Shown here: positions 15,001 to 28,379 of the stretch, in pieces
Numbering within the stretch: position 1 is the first letter of the stretch
How the letters are laid out: each line of letters begins with the position of its first letter
Source: Parapristionchus giblindavisi
Taxonomy: Eukaryota; Nematoda; Chromadorea; Rhabditida; Diplogasteridae
Assembly (NCBI GenBank): GCA_943737045.1
Contig: CALSFV010000658.1
Span: 372,001-436,000, forward strand
DNA length: 64,000 nt
Reading direction: 5' to 3'
Notes under the pieces: generated by a model
Told to the model about the DNA's origin: nothing
The model's input: only the letters and a program-made list of their open reading frames with translations
Database searches by the model: none
Program-made: the position numbers and the translations under genes

Positions 15001-18000
15001 CTCTGGGAAAGTAGGACGTCCTTCCTACTTTCCCATTTGTGTCAGGGAGCTCTGGGAAAGTAGGACGTCCATCCTACTTTCCCATTTGTGTCAGGGAGCT
15101 CTGGGAAAGTAGGACGTCCATCCTACTTTCCCATTTGTGTCATGGAGCTCTGGGAAAGTAGGACGTCCTTCCTACTTTCCCATTTGTGTCAGGGAGCTCT
15201 GGGAAAGTAGGACGTCCTTCCTACTTTCCCATTTGTGTCAGGGAGCTCTGGGAAAGTAGGACGTCCTTCCTACTTTCCCATTTGTGTCAGGGAGCTCTGG
15301 GAAAGTAGGACGTCCTTCCTACTTTCCCATTTGTGTCAGGGAGCTCTGGGAAAGTAGGACGTCCATCCTACTTTCCCATTTGTGTCAGGGAGCTCTGAGA
15401 AAGTAGGACGTCCATCCTACTTTCCCATTTGTGTCAGGGAGCTCTGGGAAAGTAGGACGTCCATCCTACTTTAACATTTGTGCCAGGGAGCTCTGGGAAA
15501 GTAGGACGTCCTTCCTACTTCCCCATTTGTGTCAGGGAGCTCTGGGAAAGTAGGACGTCCTTCCTACTTCCCCATTTGTGTCAGGGAGCTCTGGGAAAGT
15601 AGGACGTCCATCCTACTTTCCCATTTGTGTCATGGAGCTCTGGGAAAGTAGGACGTCCTTCCTACTTTCCCATTTGTGTCAGGGAGCTCTGGGAAAGTAG
15701 GACGTCCTTCCTACTTTCCCATTTGTGTCAGGGAGCTCTGGGAAAGTAGGACGTCCTTCCTACTTTCCCATTTGTGTCAGGGAGCTCTGGGAAAGTATGA
15801 CGTCCTTCCCACTTTCCCATTTGTGTCAGGGAGCTCTGGGAAAGTAGGACGTCCTTCCTACTTTCCCATTTGTGTCAGGGAGCTCTGGGAAAGTAGGACG
15901 TCCTTCCTACTTTCCCATTTGTGTCAGGGAGCTCTGGGAAAGTAGGACGTCCTTCCTACTTTCCCATTTGTGTCAGGGAGCTCTGGGAAAGTAGGACGTC
16001 CTTCCTACTTTCCCATTTGTGTCAGGGAGCTCTGGGAAAGTAGGACGTCCATCCTACTTTCCCATTTGTGTCAGGGAGCTCTGAGAAAGTAGGACGTCCA
16101 TCCAACTTCCCCATTTGTGTCAGGGAGCTCTGGGAAAGTAGGACGTCCTTCCTACTTTCCCATTTGTGTCAGGGAGCTCTGGGAAAGTAGGACGTCCTTC
16201 CTACTTTCCCATTTGTGTCAGGGAGCTCTGGGAAAGTATGACGTCCTTCCTACTTTCCCATTTGTGTCAGGGAGCTCTGGGAAAGTATGACGTCCTTCCT
16301 ACTTTCCCATTTGTGTCAGGGAGCTCTGGGAAAGTAGGACGTCCTTCCTACCTTCCCATTTGTGACAGGGAGCTCTGGGAAAGTAGGACGTCCTTCCTAC
16401 TTTCCCATTTGTGTCAGGGAGATCTGGGAAAGTAGGACGTCCATCCTACTTTCCCATTTGTGTCAGGGAGCTCTGAGAAAGTAGGACGTCCATCCTACTT
16501 TCCCATTAGTGTCTGGGAGCTCTGGGAAAGTAGGACGTCCTTCCTACTTTCCCATTTGTGTCAGGGAGCTCTGGGAAAGTAGGACGTCCTTCCTACTTTC
16601 CCATTTGTGTCAGGGAGCTCTGGGAAAGTAGGACGTCCTTCCTACTTTCCCATTTGTGTCAGGGAGCTCTGGGAAAGTAGGACGTCCATCCTACTTTCCC
16701 ATTTGTGCCAGGGAGCTCTGGGAAAGTAGGACGTCCTTCCTACTTCCCCATTTGTGTCAGGGAGCTCTGGGAAAGTAGGACGTCCTTCCTACTTTCCCAT
16801 TTGTGCCAGGGAGCTCTGGGAAAGTAGGACGTCCTTCCTACTTTCCCATTTGTGTCAGGGAGCTCTGGGAAAGTAGGACGTCCTTCCTACTTTCCCATTT
16901 GTATCAGGGAGCTCTGGGAAAGTAGGACGTCCTTCCTACTTTCCCATTTGTGTCAGGGAGCTCTGGGAAAGTAGGACGTCCTTCCTACTTTCCCATTTGT
17001 GTCAGGGAGCTCTGGGAAAGTAGGACGTCCTTCCTACTTTCCCATTTGTGTCAGGGAGCTCTGGGAAAGTAGGACGTCCTTCCTACTTTCCCATTTGTGT
17101 CAGGGAGCTCTGGGAAAGTAGGACGTCCATCCTACTTTCCCATTTGTGTCAGGGAGCTCTGAGAAAGTAGGACGTCCATCCTACTTTCCCATTTGTGTCA
17201 GGGAGCTCTGGGAAAGTAGGACGTCCATCCAACTTTCCCATTTGTGCCAGGGAGCTCTGGGAAAGTAGGACGTCCTTCCTACTTCCCCATTTGTGTCAGG
17301 GAGCTCTGGGAAAGTAGGACGTCCTTCCTACTTTCCCATTTGTGTCAGGGAGCTCTGGGAAAGTAGGACGTCCATCCTACTTTCCCATTTGTGTCAGGGA
17401 GCTCTGGGAAAGTAGGACGTCCATCCTACTTTCCCATTTGTGTCATGGAGCTCTGGGAAAGTAGGACGTCCTTCCTACTTTCCCATTTGTGTCAGGGAGC
17501 TCTGGGAAAGTAGGACGTCCATCCTACTTTCCCATTTGTGTCAGGGAGCTCTGGGAAAGTAGGACGTCCTTCCTACTTTCCCATTTGTGTCAGGGAGCTC
17601 TGGGAAAGTAGGACGTCCTTCCTACTTTCCCATTTGTGTCAGGGAGCTCTGGGAAAGTAGGACGTCCTTCCTACTTTCCCATTTGTGTCAGGGAGCTCTG
17701 GGAAAGTATGACGTCCTTCCCACTTTCCCATTTGTGTCAGGGAGCTCTGGGAAAGTAGGACGTCCATCCTACTTTCCCATTTGTGTCAGGGAGCTCTGAG
17801 AAAGTAGGACGTCCATCCTACTTTCCCATTTGTGTCAGGGAGCTCTGGGAAAGTAGGACGTCCATCCTACTTTAACATTTGTGCCAGGGAGCTCTGGGAA
17901 AGTAGGACGTCCTTCCTACTTCCCCATTTGTGTCAGGGAGCTCTGGGAAAGTAGGACGTCCTTCCTACTTTCCCATTTGTGTCAGGGAGCTCTGTGAAAG

Positions 18001-21000
18001 TAGGACGTCCATCCTACTTTCCCATTTGTGTCATGGAGCTCTGGGAAAGTAGGACGTCCTTCCTACTTTCCCATTTGTGTCAGGGAGCTCTGGGAAAGTA
18101 GGACGTCCTTCCTACTTTCCCATTTGTGTCAGGGAGCTCTGGGAAAGTAGGACGTCCTTCCTACTTTCCCATTTGTGTCAGGGAGCTCTGGGAAAGTATG
18201 ACGTCCTTCCCACTTTCCCATTTGTGTCAGGGAGCTCTGGGAAAGTAGGACGTCCTTCCTACTTTCCCATTTGTGTCAGGGAGCTCTGGGAAAGTAGGAC
18301 GTCCTTCCTACTTTCCCATTTGTGTCAGGGAGCTCTGGGAAAGTAGGACGTCCTTCCTACTTTCCCATTTGTGTCAGGGAGCTCTGGGAAAGTAGGACGT
18401 CCTTCCTACTTTCCCATTTGTGTCAGGGAGCTCTGGGAAAGTAGGACGTCCATCCTACTTTCCCATTTGTGTCAGGGAGCTCTGAGAAAGTAGGACGTCC
18501 ATCCAACTTCCCCATTTGTGTCAGGGAGCTCTGGGAAAGTAGGACGTCCTTCCTACTTTCCCATTTGTGTCAGGGAGCTCTGGGAAAGTAGGACGTCCTT
18601 CCTACTTTCCCATTTGTGTCAGGGAGCTCTGGGAAAGTAGGACGTCCTTCCTACTTTCCCATTTGTGTCAGGGAGCTCTGGGAAAGTAGGACGTCCATCC
18701 TACTTCCCCATTTGTGTCAGGGAGCTCTGGGAAAGTAGGACGTCCTTCCTACTTTCCCATTTGTGCCAGGGAGCTCTGGGAAAGTAGGACGTCCTTCCTA
18801 CTTTCCCATTTGTGTCAGGGAGCTCTGGGAAAGTAGGACGTCCATCCTACTTCCCCATTTGTGTCAGGGAGCTCTGGGAAAGTAGGACGTCCTTCCTAAT
18901 TTCCCATTTGTGCCAGGGAGCTCTGGGAAAGTAGGACGTCCTTCCTACTTTCCCATTTGTGTCAGGGAGCTCTGGGAAAGTAGGACGTCCTTCCTACTTT
19001 CCCATTTGTGTCAGGGAGCTCTGGGAAAGTAGGACGTCCATCCTACTTTCCCATTTGTGTCAGGGAGCTCTGGGAAAGTAGGACGTCCATCCTACTTTCC
19101 CATTTGTGTCAGGGAGCTCTGGGAAAGTAGGACGTCCTTCCTACTTTCCCATTTGTGTCAGGGAGCTCTGGGAAAGTAGGACGTCCATCCTACTTTCCCA
19201 TTTGTGTCAGGGAGCTCTGGGAAAGTAGGACGTCCTTCCTACTTTCCCATTTGTGTCAGGGAGCTCTGGGAAAGTAGGACGTCCTTCCTACTTTCCCATT
19301 TGTGTCAGGGAGCTCTGGGAAAGTAGGACGTCCTTCCTACTTTCCCATTTGTGTCAGGGAGCTCTGGGAAAGTAGGACGTCCATCCTACTTTCCCATTTG
19401 TGTCAGGGAGCTCTGGGAAAGTAGGACGTCCTTCCTACTTTCCCATTTGTGCCAGGGAGCTCTGGGAAAGTAGGACGTCCTTCCTACTTTCCCATTTGTG
19501 TCAGGGAGCTCTGGGAAAGTAGGACGTCCTTCCTACTTTCCCATTTGTGTCAGGGAGCTCTGGGAAAGTAGGACGTCCTTCCTACTTTCCCATTTGTGTC
19601 AGGGAGCTCTGGGAAAGTATGACGTCCTTCCTACTTTCCCATTTGTGTCAGGGAGCTCTGGGAAAGTAGGACGTCCTTCCTACTTTCCCATTTGTGACAG
19701 GGAGCTCTGGGAAAGTAGGACGTCCTTCCTACTTTCCCATTTGTGTCAGGGAGCTCTGGGAAAGTAGGACGTCCTTCCTACTTTCCCATTTGTGTCAGGG
19801 AGCTCTGGGAAAGTAGGACGTCCATCCTACTTTCCCATTTGTGTCAGGGAGCTCTGGGAAAGTAGGACGTCCTTCCTACTTTCCCATTTGTGTCAGGGAG
19901 CTCTGGGAAAGTAGGACGTCCTTCCTACTTTCCCATTTGTGTCAGGGAGCTCTGGGAAAGTAGGACGTCCTTCCTACTTTCCCATTTGTGTCAGGGAGCT
20001 CTGGGAAAGTAGGACGTCCATCCTACTTTCCCATTTGTGTCAGGGAGCTCTGAGAAAGTAGGACGTCCATCCAACTTCCCCATTTGTGTCAGGGAGCTCT
20101 GGGAAAGTAGGACGTCCTTCCTACTTTCCCATTTGTGCCAGGGAGCTCTGGGAAAGTAGGACGTCCTTCCTACTTTCCCATTTGTGTCAGGGAGCTCTGG
20201 GAAAGTAGGACGTCCTTCCTACTTTCCCATTTGTGTCAGGGAGCTCTGGGAAAGTAGGACGTCCATCCTACTTTCCCATTTGTGTCAGGGAGCTCTGGGA
20301 AAGTAGGACGTCCATCCTACTTTCCCATTTGTGTCAGGGAGCTCTGGGAAAGTAGGACGTCCTTCCTACTTTCCCATTTGTGCCAGGGAGCTCTGGGAAA
20401 GTAGGACGTCCTTCCTACTTCCCCATTTGTGTCAGGGAGCTCTGGGAAAGTAGGACGTCCTTCCTACTTTCCCATTTGTGTCAGGGAGCTCTGGGAAAGT
20501 AGGACGTCCATCCTACTTTCCCATTTGTGTCAGGGAGCTCTGGGAAAGTAGGACGTCCTTCCTACTTTCCCATTTGTGTCAGGGAGCTCTGGAAAAGTAG
20601 GACGTCCTTCCTACTTTCCCATTTGTGTCAGGGAGCTCTGGGAAAGTAGGACGTCCTTCCTACTTTCCCATTTGTGTCAGGGAGCTCTGGGAAAGTATGA
20701 CGTCCTTCCTACTTTCCCATTTGTGTCAGGGAGCTCTGGGAAAGTAGGACGTCCTTCCTACTTTCCCATTTGTGACAGGGAGCTCTGGGAAAGTAGGACG
20801 TCCTTCCTACTTTCCCATTTGTGTCAGGGAGCTCTGGGAAAGTAGGACGTCCTTCCTACTTTCCCATTTGTGTCAGGGAGCTCTGGGAAAGTAGGACGTC
20901 CATCCTACTTTCCCATTTGTGTCAGGGAGCTCTGGGAAAGTAGGACGTCCTTCCTACTTTCCCATTTGTGTCAGGGAGCTCTGGGAAAGTAGGACGTCCT

Positions 21001-22840
21001 TCCTACTTTCCCATTTGTGTCAGGGAGCTCTGGGAAAGTAGGACGTCCTTCCTACTTTCCCATTTGTGTCAGGGAGCTCTGGGAAAGTAGGACGTCCATC
21101 CTACTTTCCCATTTGTGTCAGGGAGCTCTGAGAAAGTAGGACGTCCATCCAACTTCCCCATTTGTGTCAGGGAGCTCTGGGAAAGTAGGACGTCCTTCCT
21201 ACTTTCCCATTTGTGCCAGGGAGCTCTGGGAAAGTAGGACGTCCATCCAACTTCCCCATTTGTGTCAGGGAGCTCTGGGAAAGTAGGACGTCCTTCCTAC
21301 TTTCCCATTTGTGCCAGGGAGCTCTGGGAAAGTAGGACGTCCTTCCTACTTTCCCATTTGTGTCAGGGAGCTCTGGGAAAGTAGGACGTCCTTCCTACTT
21401 TCCCATTTGTGTCAGGGAGCTCTGGGAAAGTAGGACGTCCATCCTACTTTCCCATTTGTGTCAGGGAGCTCTGGGAAAGTAGGACGTCCATCCTACTTTC
21501 CCATTTGTGTCAGGGAGCTCTGGGAAAGTAGGACGTCCTTCCTACTTTCCCATTTGTGCCAGGGAGCTCTGGGAAAGTAGGACGTCCTTCCTACTTCCCC
21601 ATTTGTGTCAGGGAGCTCTGGGAAAGTAGGACGTCCTTCCTACTTTCCCATTTGTGTCAGGGAGCTCTGGGAAAGTAGGACGTCTATCCTACTTTCCCAT
21701 TTGTGTCAGGGAGCTCTGGGAAAGTAGGACGTCCTTCCTACTTTCCCATTTGTGTCAGGGAGCTCTGGAAAAGTAGGACGTCCTTCCTACTTTCCCATTT
21801 GTGTCAGGGAGCTCTGGGAAAGTAGGACGTCCTTCCTACTTTCCCATTTGTGTCAGGGAGCTCTGGGAAAGTAGGACGTCCTTCCTACTTTCCCATTTGT
21901 GTCAGGGAGCTCTGGGAAAGTAGGACGTCCATCCTACTTTCCCATTTGTGTCAGGGAGCTCTGGGAAAGTAGGACGTCCTTCCTACTTTCCCATTTGTGT
22001 CAGGGAGCTCTGGGAAAGTAGGACGTCCTTCCTACTTTCCCATTTGTGTCAGGGAGCTCTGGGAAAGTAGGACGTCCATCCTACTTTCCCATTTGTGTCA
22101 GGGAGCTCTGAGAAAGTAGGACGTCCATCCAACTTCCCCATTTGTGTCAGGGAGCTCTGGGAAAGTAGGACGTCCTTCCTACTTTCCCATTTGTGCCAGG
22201 GAGCTCTGGGAAAGTAGGACGTCCTTCCTACTTTCCCATTTGTGTCAGGGAGCTCTGGGAAAGTAGGACGTCCTTCCTACTTTCCCATTTGTGTCAGGGA
22301 GCTCTGGGAAAGTAGGACGTCCATCCTACTTTCCCATTTGTGTCAGGGAGCTCTGGGAAAGTAGGACGTCCATCCTACTTTCCCATTTGTGTCAGGGAGC
22401 TCTGGGAAAGTAGGACGTCCATCCTACTTTCCCATTTGTGTCAGGGAGCTCTGGGAAAGTAGGACGTCCTTCCTACTTTCCCATTTGTGCCAGGGAGCTC
22501 TGGGAAAGTAGGACGTCCTTCCTACTTCCCCATTTGTGTCAGGGAGCTCTGGGAAAGTAGGACGTCCTTCCTACTTTCCCATTTGTGTCAGGGAGCTCTG
22601 GGAAAGTATGACGTCCTTCCTACTTTCCCATTTGTGTCAGGGAGCTCTGGGAAAGTAGGACGTCCTTCCTACTTTCCCATTTGTGTCAGGGAGCTCTGGG
22701 AAAGTAGGACGTCCTTCCTACTTTCCCATTTGTGTCAGGGAGCTCTGGGAAAGTAGGACGTCCTTCCTACTTTCCCATTTGTGTCAGGGAGCTCTGGGAA
22801 AGTAGGACGTCCTTCCTACTTTCCCATTTGTGTCAGGGAG
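1..22840. repeat. Satellite domain A (left variant families)
   Basis: The left part of the array has its own set of linked variants. Units reading CTACTTTAACATTTGTGCC occur near 3758, 7336, 8414, 10815, 12090, 13510, 14784, 15470 and 17871 and nowhere to the right. Paired GAGAAAG and CCATCCAAC units are also typical. A block containing the TATGAC unit, the CCCAC variant and the TTTAAC unit recurs at 7052, 10531, 11805, 13226 and 17587. Segments at 8669-9428 and 15676-16435 match at an offset of 7007 bp (143 units). The boundary at about 22.8 kb is a change in variant content, not a physical break; 18.5-22.8 kb is transitional. Confidence 0.75.
148..196 (+). repeat. Consensus satellite unit with two overlapping inverted-repeat registers
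   Basis: This is a representative consensus copy. The tight hairpin spans 157-188: arm TGGGAAAGTAGGA, 6-base loop CGTCCT, arm TCCTACTTTCCCA. The second arm also pairs with the first arm of the next unit across a 17-base loop (TTTGTGTC plus AGGGAGCTC). The unit is therefore 13+6+13+17 = 49 bases and the array is a chain of alternating short-loop and long-loop hairpins on both strands. It also holds two 6-bp palindromes, GAGCTC in the long spacer and GACGTC at the edge of the short loop, and a single CpG. Confidence 0.97.
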
Positions 22841-25800
22841 ATCTGGGAAAGTAGGACGTCCATCCTACTTTCCCATTTGTGTCAGGGAGCTCTCGGAAAG
22901 TAGGACGTCCATCCTACTTTCCCATTTGTGTCAGGGAGCTCTCGGAAAGTAGGACGTCCATCCTACTTTCCCATTTGTGTCAGGGAGCTCTCGGAAAGTA
23001 GGACGTCCATCCTACTTTCCCATTTGTGTCAGGGAGCTCTGAGAAAGTAGGACGTCCATCCTACTTTCCCATTTGTGTCAGGGAGCTCTGGGAAAGTAGG
23101 ACGTCCATCCTACTTTCCCATTTGTGTCAGGGAGCTCTGGGAAAGTAGGACGTCCATCCTACTTTCCCATTTGTGTCAGGGAGCTCTGGGAAAGTAGGAC
23201 GTCCTTCCTGCTTTCCCATTTGTGCCAGGGAGCTCTGGGAAAGTAGGACGTCCTTCCTACTTCCCCATTTGTGTCAGGGAGCTCTGGGAAAGTAGGACGT
23301 CCTTCCTACTTTCCCATTTGTGTCAGGGAGCTCTGGGAAAGTAGGACGTCCTTCCTACTTTCCCATTTGTGTCAGGGAGCTCTGGGAAAGTAGGACGTCC
23401 TTCCTACTTCCCCATTTGTGTCAGGGAGCTCTGGGAAAGTAGGACGTCCTTCCTACTTCCCCATTTGTGTCAGGGAGCTCTGGGAAAGTAGGACGTCCTT
23501 CCTACTTCCCCATTTGTGTCAGGGAGCTCTGGGAAAGTAGGACGTCCTTCCTACTTTCCCATTTGTGTCAGGGAGCTCTGGGAAAGTAGGACGTCCTTCC
23601 TACTTTCCCATTTGTGTCAGGGAGCTCTGGGAAAGTAGGACGTCCTTCCTACTTTCCCATTTGTGTCAGGGAGCTCTGGGAAAGTAGGACGTCCTTGGTA
23701 CTTTCCCATTTGTGTCAGGGAGCTCTGGGAAAGTATGACGTCCTTCCTACTTTCCCATTTGTGTCAGGGAGCTCTGGGAAAGTATGACGTCCTTCCTACT
23801 TTCCCATTTGTGTCAGGGAGCTCTGGGAAAGTAGGACGTCCTTCCTACTTCCCCATTTGTGTCAGGGAGCTCTGGGAAAGTAGGACGTCCTTCCTACTTT
23901 CTCATTTGTGTCAGGGAGCTCTGGGAAAGTAGGACGTCCTTCCTACTTCCCCATTTGTGTCAGGGAGCTCTGGGAAAGTAGGACGTCCTTCCTACTTCCC
24001 CATTTGTGTCAGGGAGCTCTGGGAAAGTAGGACGTCCTTCCTACTTTCCCATTTGTGTCAGGGAGCTCTGGGAAAGTAGGACGTCCTTCCTACTTCCCCA
24101 TTTGTGTCAGGGAGCTCTGGGAAAGTAGGACGTCCTTCCTACTTCCCCATTTGTGTCAGGGAGCTCTGGGAAAGTAGGACGTCCTTCCTACTTTCCCATT
24201 TGTGTCAGGGAGCTCTGGGAAAGTAGGACGTCCTTCCTACTTTCCCATTTGTGTCAGGGAGCTCTGGGAGAGTAGGACGTCCTTCCTACTTTCCCATTTG
24301 TGTCAGGGAGCTCTGGGAAAGTAGCACGTCCATCCTACTTTCCCATTTGTGTCAGGGAGCTCTGGGAAAGTATGACGTCCTTCCTACTTTCCCATTTGTG
24401 TCATGGAGCTCTGGGAAAGTAGGACGTCCTTCCTACTTTCCCATTTGTGTCAGGGAGCTCTGGGAAAGTAGGACGTCCATCCTACTTTCCCATTTGTGTC
24501 AGGGAGCTCTGGGAAAGTAGGACGTCCATCCTACTTTCCCATTTGTGTCATGGAGCTCTGGGAAAGTAGGACGTCCTTCCTACTTTCCCATTTGTGTCAG
24601 AGAGCTCTGGGAAAGTAGGACGTCCATCCTACTTTCCCATTTGTGTCAGGGAGCTCTGGGAAAGTAGGACGTCCTTCCTACTTTCCCATTTGTGTCAGGG
24701 AGCTCTGGGAAAGTATGACGTCCTTCCTACTTTCCCATTTGTGTCAGGGAGCTCTGGGAAAGTAGGACGTCCTTCCTACTTTCCCATTTGTGTCAGGGAG
24801 CTCTGGGAAAGTAGGACGTCCTTCCTACTTTCCCATTTGTGTCAGGGAGCTCTGGGAAAGTAGGACGTCCTTCCTACTTTCCCATTTGTGTCAGGGAGCT
24901 CTGGGAAAGTAGGACGTCCTTCCTACTTCCCCATTTGTGTCAGGGAGCTCTGGGAAAGTAGGACGTCCTTCCTACTTCCCCATTTGTGTCAGGGAGCTCT
25001 GGGAAAGTAGGACGTCCTTCCTACTTTCCCATTTGTGTCAGGGAGCTCTGGGAAAGTAGGACGTCCTTCCTACTTTCCCATTTGTGTCAGGGAGCTCTGG
25101 GAAAGTAGGACGTCCTTCCTACTTTCCCATTTGTGTCAGGGAGCTCTGGGAAAGTAGGACGTCCTTCCTACTTTCCCATTTGTGTCAGGGAGCTCTGGGA
25201 AAGTAGGACGTCCTTCCTACTTTCCCATTTGTGTCAGGGAGATCTGGGAAAGTAGGACGTCCATCCTACTTTCCCATTTGTGTCAGGGAGCTCTGAGAAA
25301 GTAGGGCGTCCATCCTACTTTCCCATTTGTGTCAGGGAGCTCTGGGAAAGTAGGACGTCCTTCCTACTTTCCTATTTGTGTCAGGGAGCTCTGGGAAAGT
25401 AGGACGTCCTTCCTACTTTCCCATTTGTGTCAGGGAGCTCTGGGAAAGTAGGACGTCCATCCTACTTTCCCATTTGTGTCAGGGAGCTCTGGGAAAGTAG
25501 GACGTCCTTGGTACTTTCCCATTTGTGTCAGGGAGCTCTGGGAAAGTATGACGTCCTTCCTACTTTCCCATTTGTGTCATGGAGCTCTGGGAAAGTAGGA
25601 CGTCCTTCCTACTTTCCCATTTGTGTCAGGGAGCTCTGGGAAAGTAGGACGTCCATCCTACTTTCCCATTTGTGTCAGGGAGCTCTGGGAAAGTAGGACG
25701 TCCATCCTACTTTCCCATTTGTGTCATGGAGCTCTGGGAAAGTAGGACGTCCTTCCTACTTTCCCATTTGTGTCAGAGAGCTCTGGGAAAGTAGGACGTC

Positions 25801-28379
25801 CATCCTACTTTCCCATTTGTGTCAGGGAGCTCTGGGAAAGTAGGACGTCCTTCCTACTTTCCCATTTGTGTCAGGGAGCTCTGGGAAAGTATGACGTCCT
25901 TCCTACTTTCCCATTTGTGTCAGGGAGCTCTGGGAAAGTAGGACGTCCTTCCTACTTTCCCATTTGTGTCAGGGAGCTCTGGGAAAGTAGGACGTCCTTC
26001 CTACTTTCCCATTTGTGTCAGGGAGCTCTGGGAAAGTAGGACGTCCTTCCTACTTTCCCATTTGTGTCAGGGAGCTCTGGGAAAGTAGGACGTCCTTCCT
26101 ACTTCCCCATTTGTGTCAGGGAGCTCTGGGAAAGTAGGACGTCCTTCCTACTTCCCCATTTGTGTCAGGGAGCTCTGGGAAAGTAGGACGTCCTTCCTAC
26201 TTTCCCATTTGTGTCAGGGAGCTCTGGGAAAGTAGGACGTCCTTCCTACTTTCCCATTTGTGTCAGGGAGCTCTGGGAAAGTAGGACGTCCTTCCTACTT
26301 TCCCATTTGTGTCAGGGAGCTCTGGGAAAGTAGGACGTCCTTCCTACTTTCCCATTTGTGTCAGGGAGCTCTGGGAAAGTAGGACGTCCTTCCTACTTTC
26401 CCATTTGTGTCAGGGAGATCTGGGAAAGTAGGACGTCCATCCTACTTTCCCATTTGTGTCAGGGAGCTCTGAGAAAGTAGGGCGTCCATCCTACTTTCCC
26501 ATTTGTGTCAGGGAGCTCTGGGAAAGTAGGACGTCCTTCCTACTTTCCTATTTGTGTCAGGGAGCTCTGGGAAAGTAGGACGTCCTTCCTACTTTCCCAT
26601 TTGTGTCAGGGAGCTCTGGGAAAGTAGGACGTCCATCCTACTTTCCCATTTGTGTCAGGGAGCTCTGGGAAAGTAGGACGTCCTTGGTACTTTCCCATTT
26701 GTGTCAGGGAGCTCTGGGAAAGTATGACGTCCTTCCTACTTTCCCATTTGTGTCAGGGAGCTCTGGGAAAGTATGACGTCCTTCCTACTTTCCCATTTGT
26801 GTCAGGGAGCTCTGGGAAAGTAGGACGTCCTTCCTACTTCCCCATTTGTGTCAGGGAGCTCTGGGAAAGTAGGACGTCCTTCCTACTTTCTCATTTGTGT
26901 CAGGGAGCTCTGGGAAAGTAGGACGTCCTTCCTACTTCCCCATTTGTGTCAGGGAGCTCTGGGAAAGTAGGACGTCCTTCCTACTTCCCCATTTGTGTCA
27001 GGGAGCTCTGGGAAAGTAGAACGTCCTTCCTACTTTCCCATTTGTGTCAGGGAGCTCTGGGAAAGTAGGACGTCCTTCCTACTTCCCCATTTGTGTCAGG
27101 GAGCTCTGGGAAAGTAGGACGTCCTTCCTACTTCCCCATTTGTGTCAGGGAGCTCTGGGAAAGTAGGACGTCCTTCCTACTTTCCCATTTGTGTCAGGGA
27201 GCTCTGGGAAAGTAGGACGTCCTTCCTACTTTCCCATTTGTGTCAGGGAGCTCTGGGAGAGTAGGACGTCCTTCCTACTTTCCCATTTGTGTCAGGGAGC
27301 TCTGGGAAAGTAGGACGTCCATCCTACTTTCCCATTTGTGTCAGGGAGCTCTGGGAAAGTAGGACGTCCTTCCTACTTCCCCATTTGTGTCAGGGAGCTC
27401 TGGGAAAGTAGGACGTCCTTCCTACTTCCCCATTTGTGTCAGGGAGCTCTGGGAAAGTAGGACGTCCTTCCTACTTTCCCATTTGTGTCAGGGAGCTCTG
27501 GGAAAGTAGGACGTCCTTCCTACTTTCCCATTTGTGTCATGGAGCTCTGGGAAAGTAGGACGTCCTTCCTACTTTCCCATTTGTGTCAGGGAGCTCTGGG
27601 AAAGTAGGACGTCCATCCTACTTTCCCATTTGTGTCAGGGAGCTCTGGGAAAGTAGGACGTCCATCCTACTTCCCATTTGTGTCATGGAGCTCTGGGAAA
27701 GTAGGACGTCCTTCCTACTTTCCCATTTGTGTCAGAGAGCTCTGGGAAAGTAGGACGTCCTTCCTACTTTCCCATTTGTGTCAGGGAGCTCTGGGAAAGT
27801 AGGACGTCCTTCCTACTTTCCCATTTGTGTCAGGGAGCTCTGGGAAAGTATGACGTCCTTCCTACTTTCCCATTTGTGTCAGGGAGCTCTGGGAAAGTAG
27901 GACGTCCTTCCTACTTTCCCATTTGTGTCAGGGAGCTCTGGGAAAGTAGGACGTCCTTCCTACTTTCCCATTTGTGTCAGGGAGCTCTGGGAAAGTAGGA
28001 CGTCCTTCCTACTTTCCCATTTGTGTCAGGGAGCTCTGGGAAAGTAGGACGTCCTTCCTACTTCCCCATTTGTGTCAGGGAGCTCTGGGAAAGTAGGACG
28101 TCCTTCCTACTTCCCCATTTGTGTCAGGGAGCTCTGGGAAAGTAGGACGTCCTTCCTACTTTCCCATTTGTGTCAGGGAGCTCTGGGAAAGTAGGACGTC
28201 CTTCCTACTTTCCCATTTGTGTCAGGGAGCTCTGGGAAAGTAGGACGTCCTTCCTACTTTCCCATTTGTGTCAGGGAGCTCTGGGAAAGTAGGACGTCCT
28301 TCCTACTTTCCCATTTGTGTCAGGGAGCTCTGGGAAAGTAGGACGTCCTTCCTACTTTCCCATTTGTGTCAGGGAGCTC

